Assembly (NCBI GenBank): GCA_020629675.1
Contig: JAHDCW010000006.1
Location: forward strand, 1 to 34,753
Length of the DNA stretch: 34,753 bases
Reading direction: 5' to 3'
Source of the DNA: Minisyncoccota bacterium
Lineage (GTDB): Bacteria > Patescibacteriota > Minisyncoccia > Moranbacterales > GCA-2747515
The position numbers were made by a program, and so were the translations under genes. Below, in pieces: positions 14,018-22,516 of this stretch (position 1 is its first letter; every line of letters starts with the position of its first letter). The notes beneath the pieces were generated by a model. That model did not search any database, was not told where the DNA came from, and saw nothing but the letters and a program-made list of their open reading frames with translations.

Positions 14018-16045
14018 CTAGACATCAATATTCTCTACACTTTTCGCATGTGTCTGGATAAAGTGTTTGCGTGGTGCCACATCTGACCCCATCAAGAGAT
14101 CAAAAACATTATCAGCAGCTTCAGCGTCCTCAATCGTCACCTGAAGCATCTTGCGATGCTCTGGATCCATAGTTGTATCCCACAACTGTTCTGGATTCAT
14201 CTCACCCAGTCCCTTGTATCGCTGAATACTGACTCCACCAACCTTTTTCTCCGGTGCCTCTTCTCCATCCTCACTCTCCTCAACATCTACATCCTCTGTG
14301 ACACCAAATTCCTTAAGAATTCTTACCTTATCAGCTTCAACATAGGCATACTCTACTTTTTTTCCTTTTTTGATCTGGTAGAGAGGTGGCTGCGCAATAT
14401 AAATATGTCCTCGTTCTACCAACTCACGGAATTGGCGGTAGAAAAAGGTCAAAAGCAGTGTACGGATGTGACTACCATCAACATCAGCATCTGCCATGAT
14501 GATGATTTTGTGGTAGCGCAGCTTATCCATGTTGAGCGCCTCGCCGATACCCACACCAAGGGCGATAATAATAGGCTTAAGCGAGTCTGACTTTACGATC
14601 TTATCAAGAGTTGTCTTTTCGACGTTCACGAGCTTACCACGCATCGGCAAGATAGCCTGGAAATGTCGATCACGTCCCTGTTTAGCACTTCCACCCGCAG
14701 AGTCACCCTCTACGATGTAGAGCTCACTATCCTCTGCTTTGCGAGAGCTACAGTCTGCAAGCTTACCTGGTAGCGTCATACCCTCCAATGCACCTTTACG
14801 TAGTACCGCATCCTTTGCGGCGCGCGCTGCTGTTCGCGCTTTAGCGGTCAAAACACACTTTTCGATGATCGCTTTCGCGTCTTTTGGGTGTTGCTCGAGA
14901 TACTCCGTAAGCGCCTCTGACACCGCCGTATTGACCGCACCGCGCACCTCGACGTTGTTTAGCTTTCCTTTTGTCTGACCCTCAAACTGCGGATCACCAA
15001 GTTTCACATTGATAACACAGGTAAGCCCCTCACGCATGTCCTCCTGTGAGAGATTATCATCTTTTTCTTTGAGGATATTGTTTTTACGTGCGTAAGTGTT
15101 AAGTGTGCGTGTCAGAGCTGCACGAAATCCTGCGACATGTGTACCGCCCTCTGGGTTGGCGACGTTATTCGCAAATGCATGCAGACGCTCATTGTAGCCA
15201 TCTGTATACTGCAGCGACACAGCCACCTCTACACCCTCCTCTGTCCGCTCGACGTAAAATGGAGTTGTATTTTTTACATTTTTTCCACGGTTCAAAAATT
15301 TTACAAAGGAAATGATACCCGCATCAAAATAAAATCCGTAGTGCTTTGCCTTGTAGGCATCAGTTTTTTCGTCGAGTACCTCACGCGCATCCTCGATCAT
15401 GATTTTGAAGCCCTTGGTAAGATATGCCTGGTTGCGCAAATGCTTGACAATTGTATCAAAATTAAAGCGCACATCCTCAAAAATTGTAGCATCAGGCTTA
15501 AAGGTAATTGTCGTACCCGTCTCTCCTTTTGGTACTTTACCAATTGCTTTTACATCTTTTTGCGGCTTGCCTTGCTTGTATTCCTGCATCCAAACCTTAC
15601 CATCACGACGCACTTCAGCACGTGTCCACTCTGAAAGTGCATTTACCACAGATACACCCACACCATGGAGACCTCCAGAAACTTTATATCCAGAATCTTC
15701 ACCGCCAAACTTACCACCAGCATGAAGCACAGTAAGTACCGTTTCCAAGGTTGATTTTTTGGTTGTTGGGTGCTTGTCTACAGGGATTCCGCGACCGTTA
15801 TCAGTTACCTCTATAATATTATCCGGCAAAATACGCACACGGCATGACGTCGCATGCCCAGCCATCGCCTCATCGATCGCATTATCGACGACCTCCCAGA
15901 TCATGTGATGCAGTCCTGTAAGACCTGTACCACCAATATACATCCCAGGACGTTTTCGCACCGGATCCAATCCCTCCAAGACCTGAATCGAACTCGCGCC
16001 GTAATCTTTTTTTACTGCTTTTTTTGATGTTTTCTTAGCTGCCAT
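14018..16045 (-). CDS. gyrB: DNA gyrase subunit B
   Basis: 675 residues. The GHKL ATPase part has EVVDNAIDEA, VTDNGRGIPVD and GGLHGVGVSVVNALSEW. The transducer domain follows, then Toprim with YIVEGDSAGGSAKQGRDR and IMADADVDGSHIRTLL. Near the end are QRYKGLGEMNP and the C-terminal tail. It is the short form without the large insertion of proteobacterial GyrB. An acidic loop (VDVEESEDGEEAPEKK) splits the region between Toprim and the tail. Gyrase uses ATP to introduce negative supercoils together with GyrA, which is not in the window. ParE is the alternative but GyrB fits better. The promoter is TGTTATAAT at 16083-16091. Confidence 0.93.
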   Translation of the reverse strand: MAAKKTSKKAVKKDYGASSIQVLEGLDPVRKRPGMYIGGTGLTGLHHMIWEVVDNAIDEAMAGHATSCRVRILPDNIIEVTDNGRGIPVDKHPTTKKSTLETVLTVLHAGGKFGGEDSGYKVSGGLHGVGVSVVNALSEWTRAEVRRDGKVWMQEYKQGKPQKDVKAIGKVPKGETGTTITFKPDATIFEDVRFNFDTIVKHLRNQAYLTKGFKIMIEDAREVLDEKTDAYKAKHYGFYFDAGIISFVKFLNRGKNVKNTTPFYVERTEEGVEVAVSLQYTDGYNERLHAFANNVANPEGGTHVAGFRAALTRTLNTYARKNNILKEKDDNLSQEDMREGLTCVINVKLGDPQFEGQTKGKLNNVEVRGAVNTAVSEALTEYLEQHPKDAKAIIEKCVLTAKARTAARAAKDAVLRKGALEGMTLPGKLADCSSRKAEDSELYIVEGDSAGGSAKQGRDRHFQAILPMRGKLVNVEKTTLDKIVKSDSLKPIIIALGVGIGEALNMDKLRYHKIIIMADADVDGSHIRTLLLTFFYRQFRELVERGHIYIAQPPLYQIKKGKKVEYAYVEADKVRILKEFGVTEDVDVEESEDGEEAPEKKVGGVSIQRYKGLGEMNPEQLWDTTMDPEHRKMLQVTIEDAEAADNVFDLLMGSDVAPRKHFIQTHAKSVENIDV

Positions 16046-16082
16046 AATATTATTTTATCCTGAATATTTCATCTATTACTAT

Positions 16083-16091
16083 ATTATAACA
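16083..16091 (-). promoter_or_regulatory. Extended -10 promoter of gyrB
   Basis: Minus-strand TGTTATAAT: perfect -10 with the TG extension. No good -35 is seen. It lies about 38 nt before the ATG. Confidence 0.6.
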
Positions 16092-16151
16092 GGCATCAGG
16101 GCTTTGGTACAGAAAGGCTTAAGCTCCTCAGAACCACACAATGCCTTACTC

Positions 16152-16529
16152 TCAATCTTTGTCTCTGGTAATAAAATACAGTTCAAATACCAAAATAGAA
16201 CACGTCAAAATAATTGTATTCCACCAAAAAAGGATGCTAAATTGCTGAAGAAGTACCAGCGCAGTAATCAAAACACCCACGAGGACACCCTGCCGCTCGA
16301 TAATAACGAAATCTTCGTGCGATGCCTGTGTCTGGGCAAGCCTCTGCCACAGTGTCAGCAGGCTCATCATACTCAATGAAGAAGCGCAAACAAAGAGTGA
16401 TCCATACAAGAGCACATACGACCACATACCCCCACGTGCTGGACTATACATAAATATAGTGCCCAGCAAAATAATTGCGGATAGGACAGCTAAAAAATGA
16501 ACACCGTATAAGTATTTCTGCAAATACAT
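16152..16529 (-). CDS. Small four-helix membrane protein, unknown
   Basis: 125 residues with about four hydrophobic helices (roughly 10-28, 36-62, 82-98, 102-119), joined by short polar loops such as RLAQTQASHEDFVIIERQG. No family or catalytic motif recognised. It follows the sortase gene by 14 bp on the same strand, so the two are likely co-transcribed. A partner role for the sortase or its substrate is possible but not shown. Confidence 0.65.
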   Translation of the reverse strand: MYLQKYLYGVHFLAVLSAIILLGTIFMYSPARGGMWSYVLLYGSLFVCASSLSMMSLLTLWQRLAQTQASHEDFVIIERQGVLVGVLITALVLLQQFSILFWWNTIILTCSILVFELYFITRDKD

Positions 16530-16543
16530 ATTCTGATTGTGCG

Positions 16544-17179
16544 TTATTCTACACTAATAAGATCCGCAGTGTAGACAAGTCGCTTTTCCGTTGTATAGCG
16601 AGGATAGCATGTGTAGAGTGTAAGCTGTGGTTTTTCTGTCTGCTCGAGGATGCTTACCTCTGTCGGCTCTACTACCTTGGAATCATTGATTTTGTAGGTA
16701 TATGACTTACCAAAATAATCAATAGAGACTTCATCTCCAATCTCTAGCTCATCTAGATTTTCAAAAACGGTGTGCCCCGGTTTACCTCCTGGGTAAAACT
16801 GGTGTCCAGAGAGAACCACGTTTCCTGTCTCAGGATTTGGAATAGCTGTCGTATAGTGTCGTCCGACGCCCTTATCGAGGACATTTTTAGTTACACCATC
16901 AAATACTGGTGCCTGAATATCAACCGTATCTGTCTTGATTCCAAGTATGAAGTTGTGATTTGTAAGATCAAATTCTTCCTCCTCCTCTTCTTCATCCTCA
17001 TTGATGATCTTCACATCATCTTTTTCCAACTCGCCATCTTCATCATACTCCAATGCTCCCGCTAACTCTTCACCAGCATCTTTTATCTGTGTCTCATCTC
17101 CGCCACCGCGCACGACGAAAAAGATGACGAGTAAAATGACAATAATGGAGACGATGATTGCTATACGTTTTTGATTCAT
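16544..17179 (-). CDS. Sortase-family transpeptidase
   Basis: 211 residues. A single membrane helix (about 5-23) is followed by a very acidic linker (EEEEEEE near 63-69) and the sortase domain. The catalytic residues are seen: H126 in VVLSGHQ, C191 in LTLYTCYPR and R200 in TEKRLVY. Sortases cleave a sorting signal on exported proteins and join them to the cell surface. The TLYTCYP and SGH contexts resemble classes D/E more than A. No LPxTG-like substrate is obvious in this window. It shares a unit with the following four-helix protein and has a possible extended -10 (TGCTACTAT, 17203-17211). Confidence 0.9.
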   Translation of the reverse strand: MNQKRIAIIVSIIVILLVIFFVVRGGGDETQIKDAGEELAGALEYDEDGELEKDDVKIINEDEEEEEEEFDLTNHNFILGIKTDTVDIQAPVFDGVTKNVLDKGVGRHYTTAIPNPETGNVVLSGHQFYPGGKPGHTVFENLDELEIGDEVSIDYFGKSYTYKINDSKVVEPTEVSILEQTEKPQLTLYTCYPRYTTEKRLVYTADLISVE

Positions 17180-17202
17180 AATTGTGTAATTTTAGTACCT
17201 CA

Positions 17203-17211
17203 ATAGTAGCA
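17203..17211 (-). promoter_or_regulatory. Possible extended -10 promoter of the sortase unit
   Basis: Minus-strand TGCTACTAT, a TG-extended but imperfect -10, about 24 nt before the sortase ATG. No good -35. Confidence 0.35.
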
Positions 17212-17254
17212 TAAAAAATAAAAAAAAGCATTTGAGGCGCACGCTGGCATTAAC

Positions 17255-17283
17255 TGTACAAACTCATCATTTTTTAGTATAAT
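17255..17283 (+). promoter_or_regulatory. Promoter of clpC-comF
   Basis: TGTACA (17255-17260), 17-nt spacer, perfect TATAAT (17278-17283), giving a 5' UTR of about 18 nt. No CIRCE or CtsR-type repeat was noticed next to it. Confidence 0.55.
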
Positions 17284-17307
17284 TAACGACTACAAAAGTA
17301 TATCATT

Positions 17308-19764
17308 ATGCCAACTCTCAAAAAATCTATCACACACCGCTTTACGGAAAATGCACGTACTGGCCTCATGCGCGCTCAGAAAATTAGCGCCCTCACGGGA
17401 TCAAAAGCTGTTACACCTGAACACATTCTCTACGGTATCTTTCTCACCAAAGGATGTGTTGGTGCTATGATCCTAAAAAACACCGGCTTCACTAAGAAAA
17501 CATTTGAAAGCATTCTTTTTCCCAATGGACCCCTCAAAAATAAGGAGGTAGAAGACACAGCTAAAAAATCCTCATCTCCTCTTACGAAAGCTTCAGCAAA
17601 GAGTATCACAGATGCATTTGCGACTGCATCACAATTTGGCTATCCATATGTCGGCACAGAGCACATCACACATGCAATATTGCAAACACCCACACCCATG
17701 ATTTCCAAGATGCTTCACATTGCAACAGCGCAAAAAGACGACTCTAAAAACCCTCAAAGCAAAAAAGGAACGTCTTCCAATGATGCTTTATCACAAATCG
17801 GACACATCCTTGGCCACGAGGGTCTCTCCTTCCTGCGAGGAGACCATGAAGAGTCTTCGATTTTTGAAAGCTATACAGATGATACGGCAGCACGCGGAGA
17901 ACAACAATCATTTTATGGTTACCAGGAAGTATGTGATCGCGTAGCTACTGTTTTAGGTCGACGCACTAAAAATAACCCTCTCCTCGTAGGCGATCCTGGC
18001 GTCGGTAAAACGGCACTAATTGAACACCTTGCACATCTCGCTCGTACGCCTGATGCGCCGCACCATCTAAGAGGCAAAAAAATTCTCACACTCGATCTTG
18101 CTCTTCTTATTGCGGGGACGAGTTTTCGAGGTGAGTTTGAGCAGCGCCTCAAGGATATTATCCTCGAGGCACAGCAAGACTCAAATATCATCCTTTTTAT
18201 AGATGAAATACATACCATCATCGGCACTGGTAACGCCAACGGTAGCCTCGACGTTGCCAACATACTCAAACCAGCACTTGCCCGTGGAGATGTCACGATT
18301 ATTGGTGCCACAACTCATGAAGAATACAAAAAACACATCGAAAAAGATGCTGCGCTTTCACGACGCTTTCAAACAATCACTCTCACAGAACCAACTCTCA
18401 GTGAGGTTAAGGAAATTATTACAGCCAGCCTCCCTCAACTTGAACAGCACCACCATATAGTATTTTCACCAGAAAGTATCGACGCGACGATTACCTATGC
18501 TGAGCGCTACCTTACCGAAAGATTTTTCCCTGACAAGGCTTTTGATGTAATCGATGAGACCGCTGCACGACTACGCAATAAGCGCACCGCTGTAAAATTA
18601 GAAGAAGAGCTTTTTGGTTTACGCGATGAAAGTCGCACATTGGAAAATCAAAAGAAGGAATACCTCTTAGACCATAGCTATGACCTCGCAAGTAATATCC
18701 AAAAAAAAGAATCTCTCCTCAAAGAAAAGATTGCACTTCTTGAGAAAAAGATGCGAGACAAAAGACGAATACTCACACCGACGGTAAAAAAAGCTGATAT
18801 CGCGCAGACAGTCGCACTTACAACAGGCATCCCTCTCGACCTCATTCTCGAAAATCCACAATCACGCATCACGACCGCAGCTAAAAACCTCAAGAAAAAA
18901 ATTATTGGCCAAGACCATGCGATGGATACGATCGCACGCACACTTCTCAAGTCTGCCTACGGCATTCAGAGTCCACGACGCCCTCAAGGATCATTTTTAC
19001 TCGCCGGCCCTTCCGGTGTAGGTAAAACAGAGACAGCAAGAATTCTTGCAAACGACATTTTTGGAAGTGAAGATGCACTCATTCGTATCGACATGAGCGA
19101 ACTCAGCGAACGTCACACAACCTCTAAGCTCATCGGTGCTCCAGCGGGGTATATCGGATATGGCGAAGGTGGCACACTCACCGAAAAAATGAGACGCAAA
19201 CCGTATAGCATCGTACTTTTTGATGAAATAGAAAAAGCACACCCTGACGTCATCACGCTTTTGTTGCAGATTCTTGATGATGGTACGCTAACAGATGGCG
19301 AAGGTCGTTCTGTCAGCTTTCGTAACAGTATTATCATCCTCACGTCAAATGCCGGTATCCGCGCAGCCCATATGAGCAACCTCGGTTTTGAAGATGATCA
19401 CAACAAAGCTTCAGCAGAACTCCAAGATGCCTTGTCAGAGGTTTTTCCTCCGGAACTCCTTGGACGCCTCGACCACATCATCACATATCACAAACTCACT
19501 GCTGTAGATCTCACCAAGATTGCACGACTATCTTTGAGCGCGCTAACAGATCGCCTCGCACAGAAACAGGTCGCACTTAAAGTCGAAACTCCTGTTTACA
19601 AATACCTCGCTACGCGCGCGGAGGCAGCTGATTTTAATGCGCGCAGCATGGACACACTCATCCAAGAAGAGGTGGAGCCATTGATCACAGACGCCCTCAT
19701 TACCAACAAAAAGAAAATAATACTCAAAATCAAAAAAAACGTACTTGCTCTTACAGCACGTTAG
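17308..19764 (+). CDS. clpC: ClpC-type AAA+ unfoldase
   Basis: 818 residues: an N-terminal double-repeat domain (about 1-150), AAA+ domain 1 with Walker A GDPGVGKT (about 228) and FIDEIHT, a short coiled middle segment rich in Glu and Lys (about 430-500), and AAA+ domain 2 with GPSGVGKT (about 566) and LFDEIEKAHPDV. The middle segment is too short for ClpB. NLGFEDD after TSNAG sits where ClpC has its VGF ClpP-binding loop, so it should feed substrates to ClpP, which is not in the window. No Shine-Dalgarno precedes the ATG. It is the first gene of a two-gene unit with comF. Confidence 0.92.
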   Translation: MPTLKKSITHRFTENARTGLMRAQKISALTGSKAVTPEHILYGIFLTKGCVGAMILKNTGFTKKTFESILFPNGPLKNKEVEDTAKKSSSPLTKASAKSITDAFATASQFGYPYVGTEHITHAILQTPTPMISKMLHIATAQKDDSKNPQSKKGTSSNDALSQIGHILGHEGLSFLRGDHEESSIFESYTDDTAARGEQQSFYGYQEVCDRVATVLGRRTKNNPLLVGDPGVGKTALIEHLAHLARTPDAPHHLRGKKILTLDLALLIAGTSFRGEFEQRLKDIILEAQQDSNIILFIDEIHTIIGTGNANGSLDVANILKPALARGDVTIIGATTHEEYKKHIEKDAALSRRFQTITLTEPTLSEVKEIITASLPQLEQHHHIVFSPESIDATITYAERYLTERFFPDKAFDVIDETAARLRNKRTAVKLEEELFGLRDESRTLENQKKEYLLDHSYDLASNIQKKESLLKEKIALLEKKMRDKRRILTPTVKKADIAQTVALTTGIPLDLILENPQSRITTAAKNLKKKIIGQDHAMDTIARTLLKSAYGIQSPRRPQGSFLLAGPSGVGKTETARILANDIFGSEDALIRIDMSELSERHTTSKLIGAPAGYIGYGEGGTLTEKMRRKPYSIVLFDEIEKAHPDVITLLLQILDDGTLTDGEGRSVSFRNSIIILTSNAGIRAAHMSNLGFEDDHNKASAELQDALSEVFPPELLGRLDHIITYHKLTAVDLTKIARLSLSALTDRLAQKQVALKVETPVYKYLATRAEAADFNARSMDTLIQEEVEPLITDALITNKKKIILKIKKNVLALTAR

Positions 19765-19765
19765 C

Positions 19766-20476
19766 ATGGTCTCTTTTCGCACATTTTCACATACTCTTGT
19801 CAATGTGTTTTTTCCTGAACGCTGTCTAGGATGTCAGGAATTTAACACATGGCTTTGTAGTCACTGCTTCAATCAGCTTCCCCTCATCACAGAGCAGAAA
19901 TGTCCGCTATGTGACACATCTACCACACCCGACGGCGCAACATGTTTCAAGTGCAGCGGCGACAAAGAAAATGCCCTTGATGGTACGCTCGTTGCATCCA
20001 CATACAGCGACCCACTCTTGCGCAAGATGATTCACTTTTACAAGTATCGCTTTGTTAGCGGACTCTCCCTACCGCTCGCACAGGTATTAGCGCAATCATT
20101 AATACACTCCCATTTGCCCACACCTGACATTATTGTTCCCGTGCCACTCCATAAAAGACGCTTGCGTTGGCGCGGTTTTAACCATGCAGAAAAGATTGTC
20201 ACTGATTTGGACCTCAAGATACCTCACACCTCAGACACTCTTATACGTGTGCGCTATACTCCACCGCAAGCACATATCAAAAAAAGAAATGCCCGTATCA
20301 CGAGCATAAAAGGTGCTTTTAAAGTTGACCCTAAAGAGGTCGCAAATGTAACAAACAAAAATATCCTCCTTATTGACGATATAACAACGACTGGCGCCAC
20401 TCTCAATGAATGCGCCGTAGCACTAAAAAAAGCAGGCGCTGCACGTGTCTGGTCAATCGTCATCGCGAAAGAGTAA
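19766..20476 (+). CDS. comF: ComF-family phosphoribosyltransferase-like protein
   Basis: 236 residues from the ATG at 19766, which follows the clpC stop by one base; an in-frame TTG at 19745 inside clpC would add seven residues. N-terminal Cys pairs (CLGC, CSHC, CPLC, CFKC) form zinc-binding knuckles, followed by a phosphoribosyltransferase-like domain with IIVPVPLHKRRLRWRGFNHA and the PRPP loop ILLIDDITTTGATLNEC. ComF proteins are needed for single-stranded DNA uptake in transformable bacteria, though the reaction is not established. With the pilus locus it supports natural competence. Confidence 0.9.
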   Translation: MVSFRTFSHTLVNVFFPERCLGCQEFNTWLCSHCFNQLPLITEQKCPLCDTSTTPDGATCFKCSGDKENALDGTLVASTYSDPLLRKMIHFYKYRFVSGLSLPLAQVLAQSLIHSHLPTPDIIVPVPLHKRRLRWRGFNHAEKIVTDLDLKIPHTSDTLIRVRYTPPQAHIKKRNARITSIKGAFKVDPKEVANVTNKNILLIDDITTTGATLNECAVALKKAGAARVWSIVIAKE

Positions 20477-20499
20477 AGCAGCCTCCAGTGACAAGTTAA

Positions 20500-21069
20500 T
20501 TAGACCTCTATTCCAAGTGCGCGAAATATTTCATTGCGTCCTCTTTTTTTGGCAGCACTTGCCATAACAAGCTCAGCACGGTCACCGATAATCTGATCTA
20601 AGTGATTCTTCATATGATGGCGATCCTTTTGATTTAGCTTGTCCATTTTATTTGCTACGACCACAAATGGATGTTCCTGCTCTGTAAGCACACCAATCAT
20701 TTCCAAATCAAACTCACGCAAACCGGCTTTTGCATCGATAATCAAAACCACCTTCGTCACTGGCGCCTCGCCGCTGATGAGATACCATAAGATCAAACGG
20801 CGCAATTTTTCACGGTATTTCTGACCAACCTTAGCATACCCATACCCAGGTAGATCTACAAAATAATAATCATCCTCAACGAGAAAATAATTTATCTGCT
20901 GCGTTTTTCCAGGAGTGCTGGATGTGCGCACCATGTCATTTTTTTCGAGTAACATATTGATCACACTCGACTTCCCCACGTTGGATCGCCCCACAAAGGC
21001 AAACTGTCGCTTTTCATCAGCGATTACATTATGTGACCCTACGACACCTCGGATAAATTCTACCTGCAT
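20500..21069 (-). CDS. engB: Ribosome biogenesis GTPase EngB/YsxC
   Basis: 189 residues, normal for the family. GTPase motifs: G1 GRSNVGKSS, G2 region RTSSTPGKTQQINYF, G3 DLPGYG, G4 NKMD. It assists assembly of the large ribosomal subunit. It starts 3 bp after the uppP stop and is the last gene of dedA-uppP-engB. The plus-strand comF converges on it with 23 bp between and no clear terminator. Confidence 0.95.
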   Translation of the reverse strand: MQVEFIRGVVGSHNVIADEKRQFAFVGRSNVGKSSVINMLLEKNDMVRTSSTPGKTQQINYFLVEDDYYFVDLPGYGYAKVGQKYREKLRRLILWYLISGEAPVTKVVLIIDAKAGLREFDLEMIGVLTEQEHPFVVVANKMDKLNQKDRHHMKNHLDQIIGDRAELVMASAAKKRGRNEIFRALGIEV

Positions 21070-21072
21070 AAA

Positions 21073-21843
21073 CTACGTTAAACTAATAAGAAGGAAAAGG
21101 CCAAGTAACACGCGGTAATATCCAAACCACGACAAATCAAATCTTTGTATAAACGCGAGTAAAAAAATGATCGATGCATATGTAACCACAAAAGCCACGA
21201 TAACACCAACCACAATCATCAGCGCAACACCCTGATCCATCACACTCCCTAGCGCAAAAAGATCAAATACTGTCGTCGCAAGCATCACCGGCACTGCTAG
21301 CAAAAATGAAAACTCTATTGCACTTTGTCGTGATAGTCGACACGCCATACCACCCACAATCGTCGCAGCAGACCGGGATGTACCAGGGATAAGCGCACAA
21401 ATCTGCGCCAAACCTACACCAAGAGCCTGCTTACGTGTCACATCTTGGAGATCTGTGCCCACAGATGCATCACGTGGTCCTAAAACGCGCTCTGTAAAAA
21501 TGAGGATAATCCCACCTACTATAAATGCCCACGCAATCACCACCGGCTTATCAAAAAGCGCTTTAATATAGTCTGCCATTAAAAAGCCTACAGCACCGAC
21601 CGGCACAAATGCAATGAGCAGCTGAGGCCACAGTCGCACTACATGCCGCAGTCGCGCTCTATAGAAATATGTAATTGCTGCGATCGCACCTACCTGTATA
21701 ATCACCTCAAAACTTTTCACCACAGTCGTTTGCTCAATTCCCAAGAAATAAGAGACGATGATCATATGCCCCGTCGAAGAAATTGGCAGTAGCTCCGTCA
21801 AACCCTCGACGACGCTGATGATAAAGATTTCAAAAAATGACAT
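21073..21843 (-). CDS. uppP: Undecaprenyl-diphosphatase UppP/BacA
   Basis: 256 residues, multiple membrane helices. The signatures are EGLTELLPISSTGHMI near the N-terminus and IPGTSRSAATIVGG in the middle, which contain the catalytic Glu, Ser and Arg residues. It dephosphorylates undecaprenyl diphosphate to recycle the lipid carrier for peptidoglycan and other surface polymers, and gives bacitracin tolerance. It lies between dedA and engB, 14 bp after dedA. Confidence 0.95.
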   Translation of the reverse strand: MSFFEIFIISVVEGLTELLPISSTGHMIIVSYFLGIEQTTVVKSFEVIIQVGAIAAITYFYRARLRHVVRLWPQLLIAFVPVGAVGFLMADYIKALFDKPVVIAWAFIVGGIILIFTERVLGPRDASVGTDLQDVTRKQALGVGLAQICALIPGTSRSAATIVGGMACRLSRQSAIEFSFLLAVPVMLATTVFDLFALGSVMDQGVALMIVVGVIVAFVVTYASIIFLLAFIQRFDLSWFGYYRVLLGLFLLISLT

Positions 21844-21857
21844 TGCAAGGTTTTAGA

Positions 21858-22463
21858 CTACTTACGTCTCTTATAGATCATGTAACCCAAACTCAAGCAA
21901 AGCACAAAAAAGAGTGCGCCGACCGTGAAGTAACTCACATACTCATGAATCACATCTTCGTTTTCACCAAGGATGTATCCGATAAAAGCAAGAATTGCCA
22001 CCCAAATACCAGCACCAAGGCTCGTGTAAAGTGAAAACTGGAAGAGATTCATCTTAGCCAGACCCGCAGGGAAAGAAATATATTGACGAATCAGAGGTAC
22101 CAGTCGTCCATTGAACGTAGAAATCGGACCATGCTTTTCAAAGAATTCCTCGACACGTTTCATTCTCTCCTCCGTCACAAAATAGCGCACACCGGGCATT
22201 GTGAGAAGCAATGTACGTCCAAAACGATATGCGAGCCAATAGTTAAAAAGAGCCCCTACAAGTGACCCTAAAATGCCAGCAAAAATCACAAGCACGAGAT
22301 TCATCTCCCCCAGTGATGCTAGATAACCCCCTGGAATCATCACCACCTCTGACGGAAATGGAAAAAAAGAGCTCTCAAGCGCCATCAGGAGAAAGATTCC
22401 TAGATAACCCATCGACGCTGTAATTTCTACCAGGAAGTCAATAATTGTATGTAATAATTCCAT
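21858..22463 (-). CDS. DedA-family (VTT domain) membrane protein
   Basis: 201 residues with about five hydrophobic segments. It has the DedA/VTT pattern: PFPSEVVMIPGGYLA, then the GALFNYWLAYRFGR segment, and GRLVPLIRQYISFPAGLAKMNLFQF with conserved R and P. Members flip lipid carriers such as undecaprenyl phosphate across the membrane, which suits the neighbour uppP. First gene of the three-gene unit. Which substrate it moves cannot be read from sequence. Confidence 0.92.
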   Translation of the reverse strand: MELLHTIIDFLVEITASMGYLGIFLLMALESSFFPFPSEVVMIPGGYLASLGEMNLVLVIFAGILGSLVGALFNYWLAYRFGRTLLLTMPGVRYFVTEERMKRVEEFFEKHGPISTFNGRLVPLIRQYISFPAGLAKMNLFQFSLYTSLGAGIWVAILAFIGYILGENEDVIHEYVSYFTVGALFFVLCLSLGYMIYKRRK

Positions 22464-22516
22464 AAAATATGCCCGTTTAAAATACCAATTATCCTAACAT
22501 AAAAAGAGGAATTTGA

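Noticed and set aside
14156-15735. Plus-strand ORFs inside gyrB (up to 165 codons)
   Set aside because: Antisense to conserved GyrB motifs; hydrophobic, low-complexity translations typical of shadow frames.
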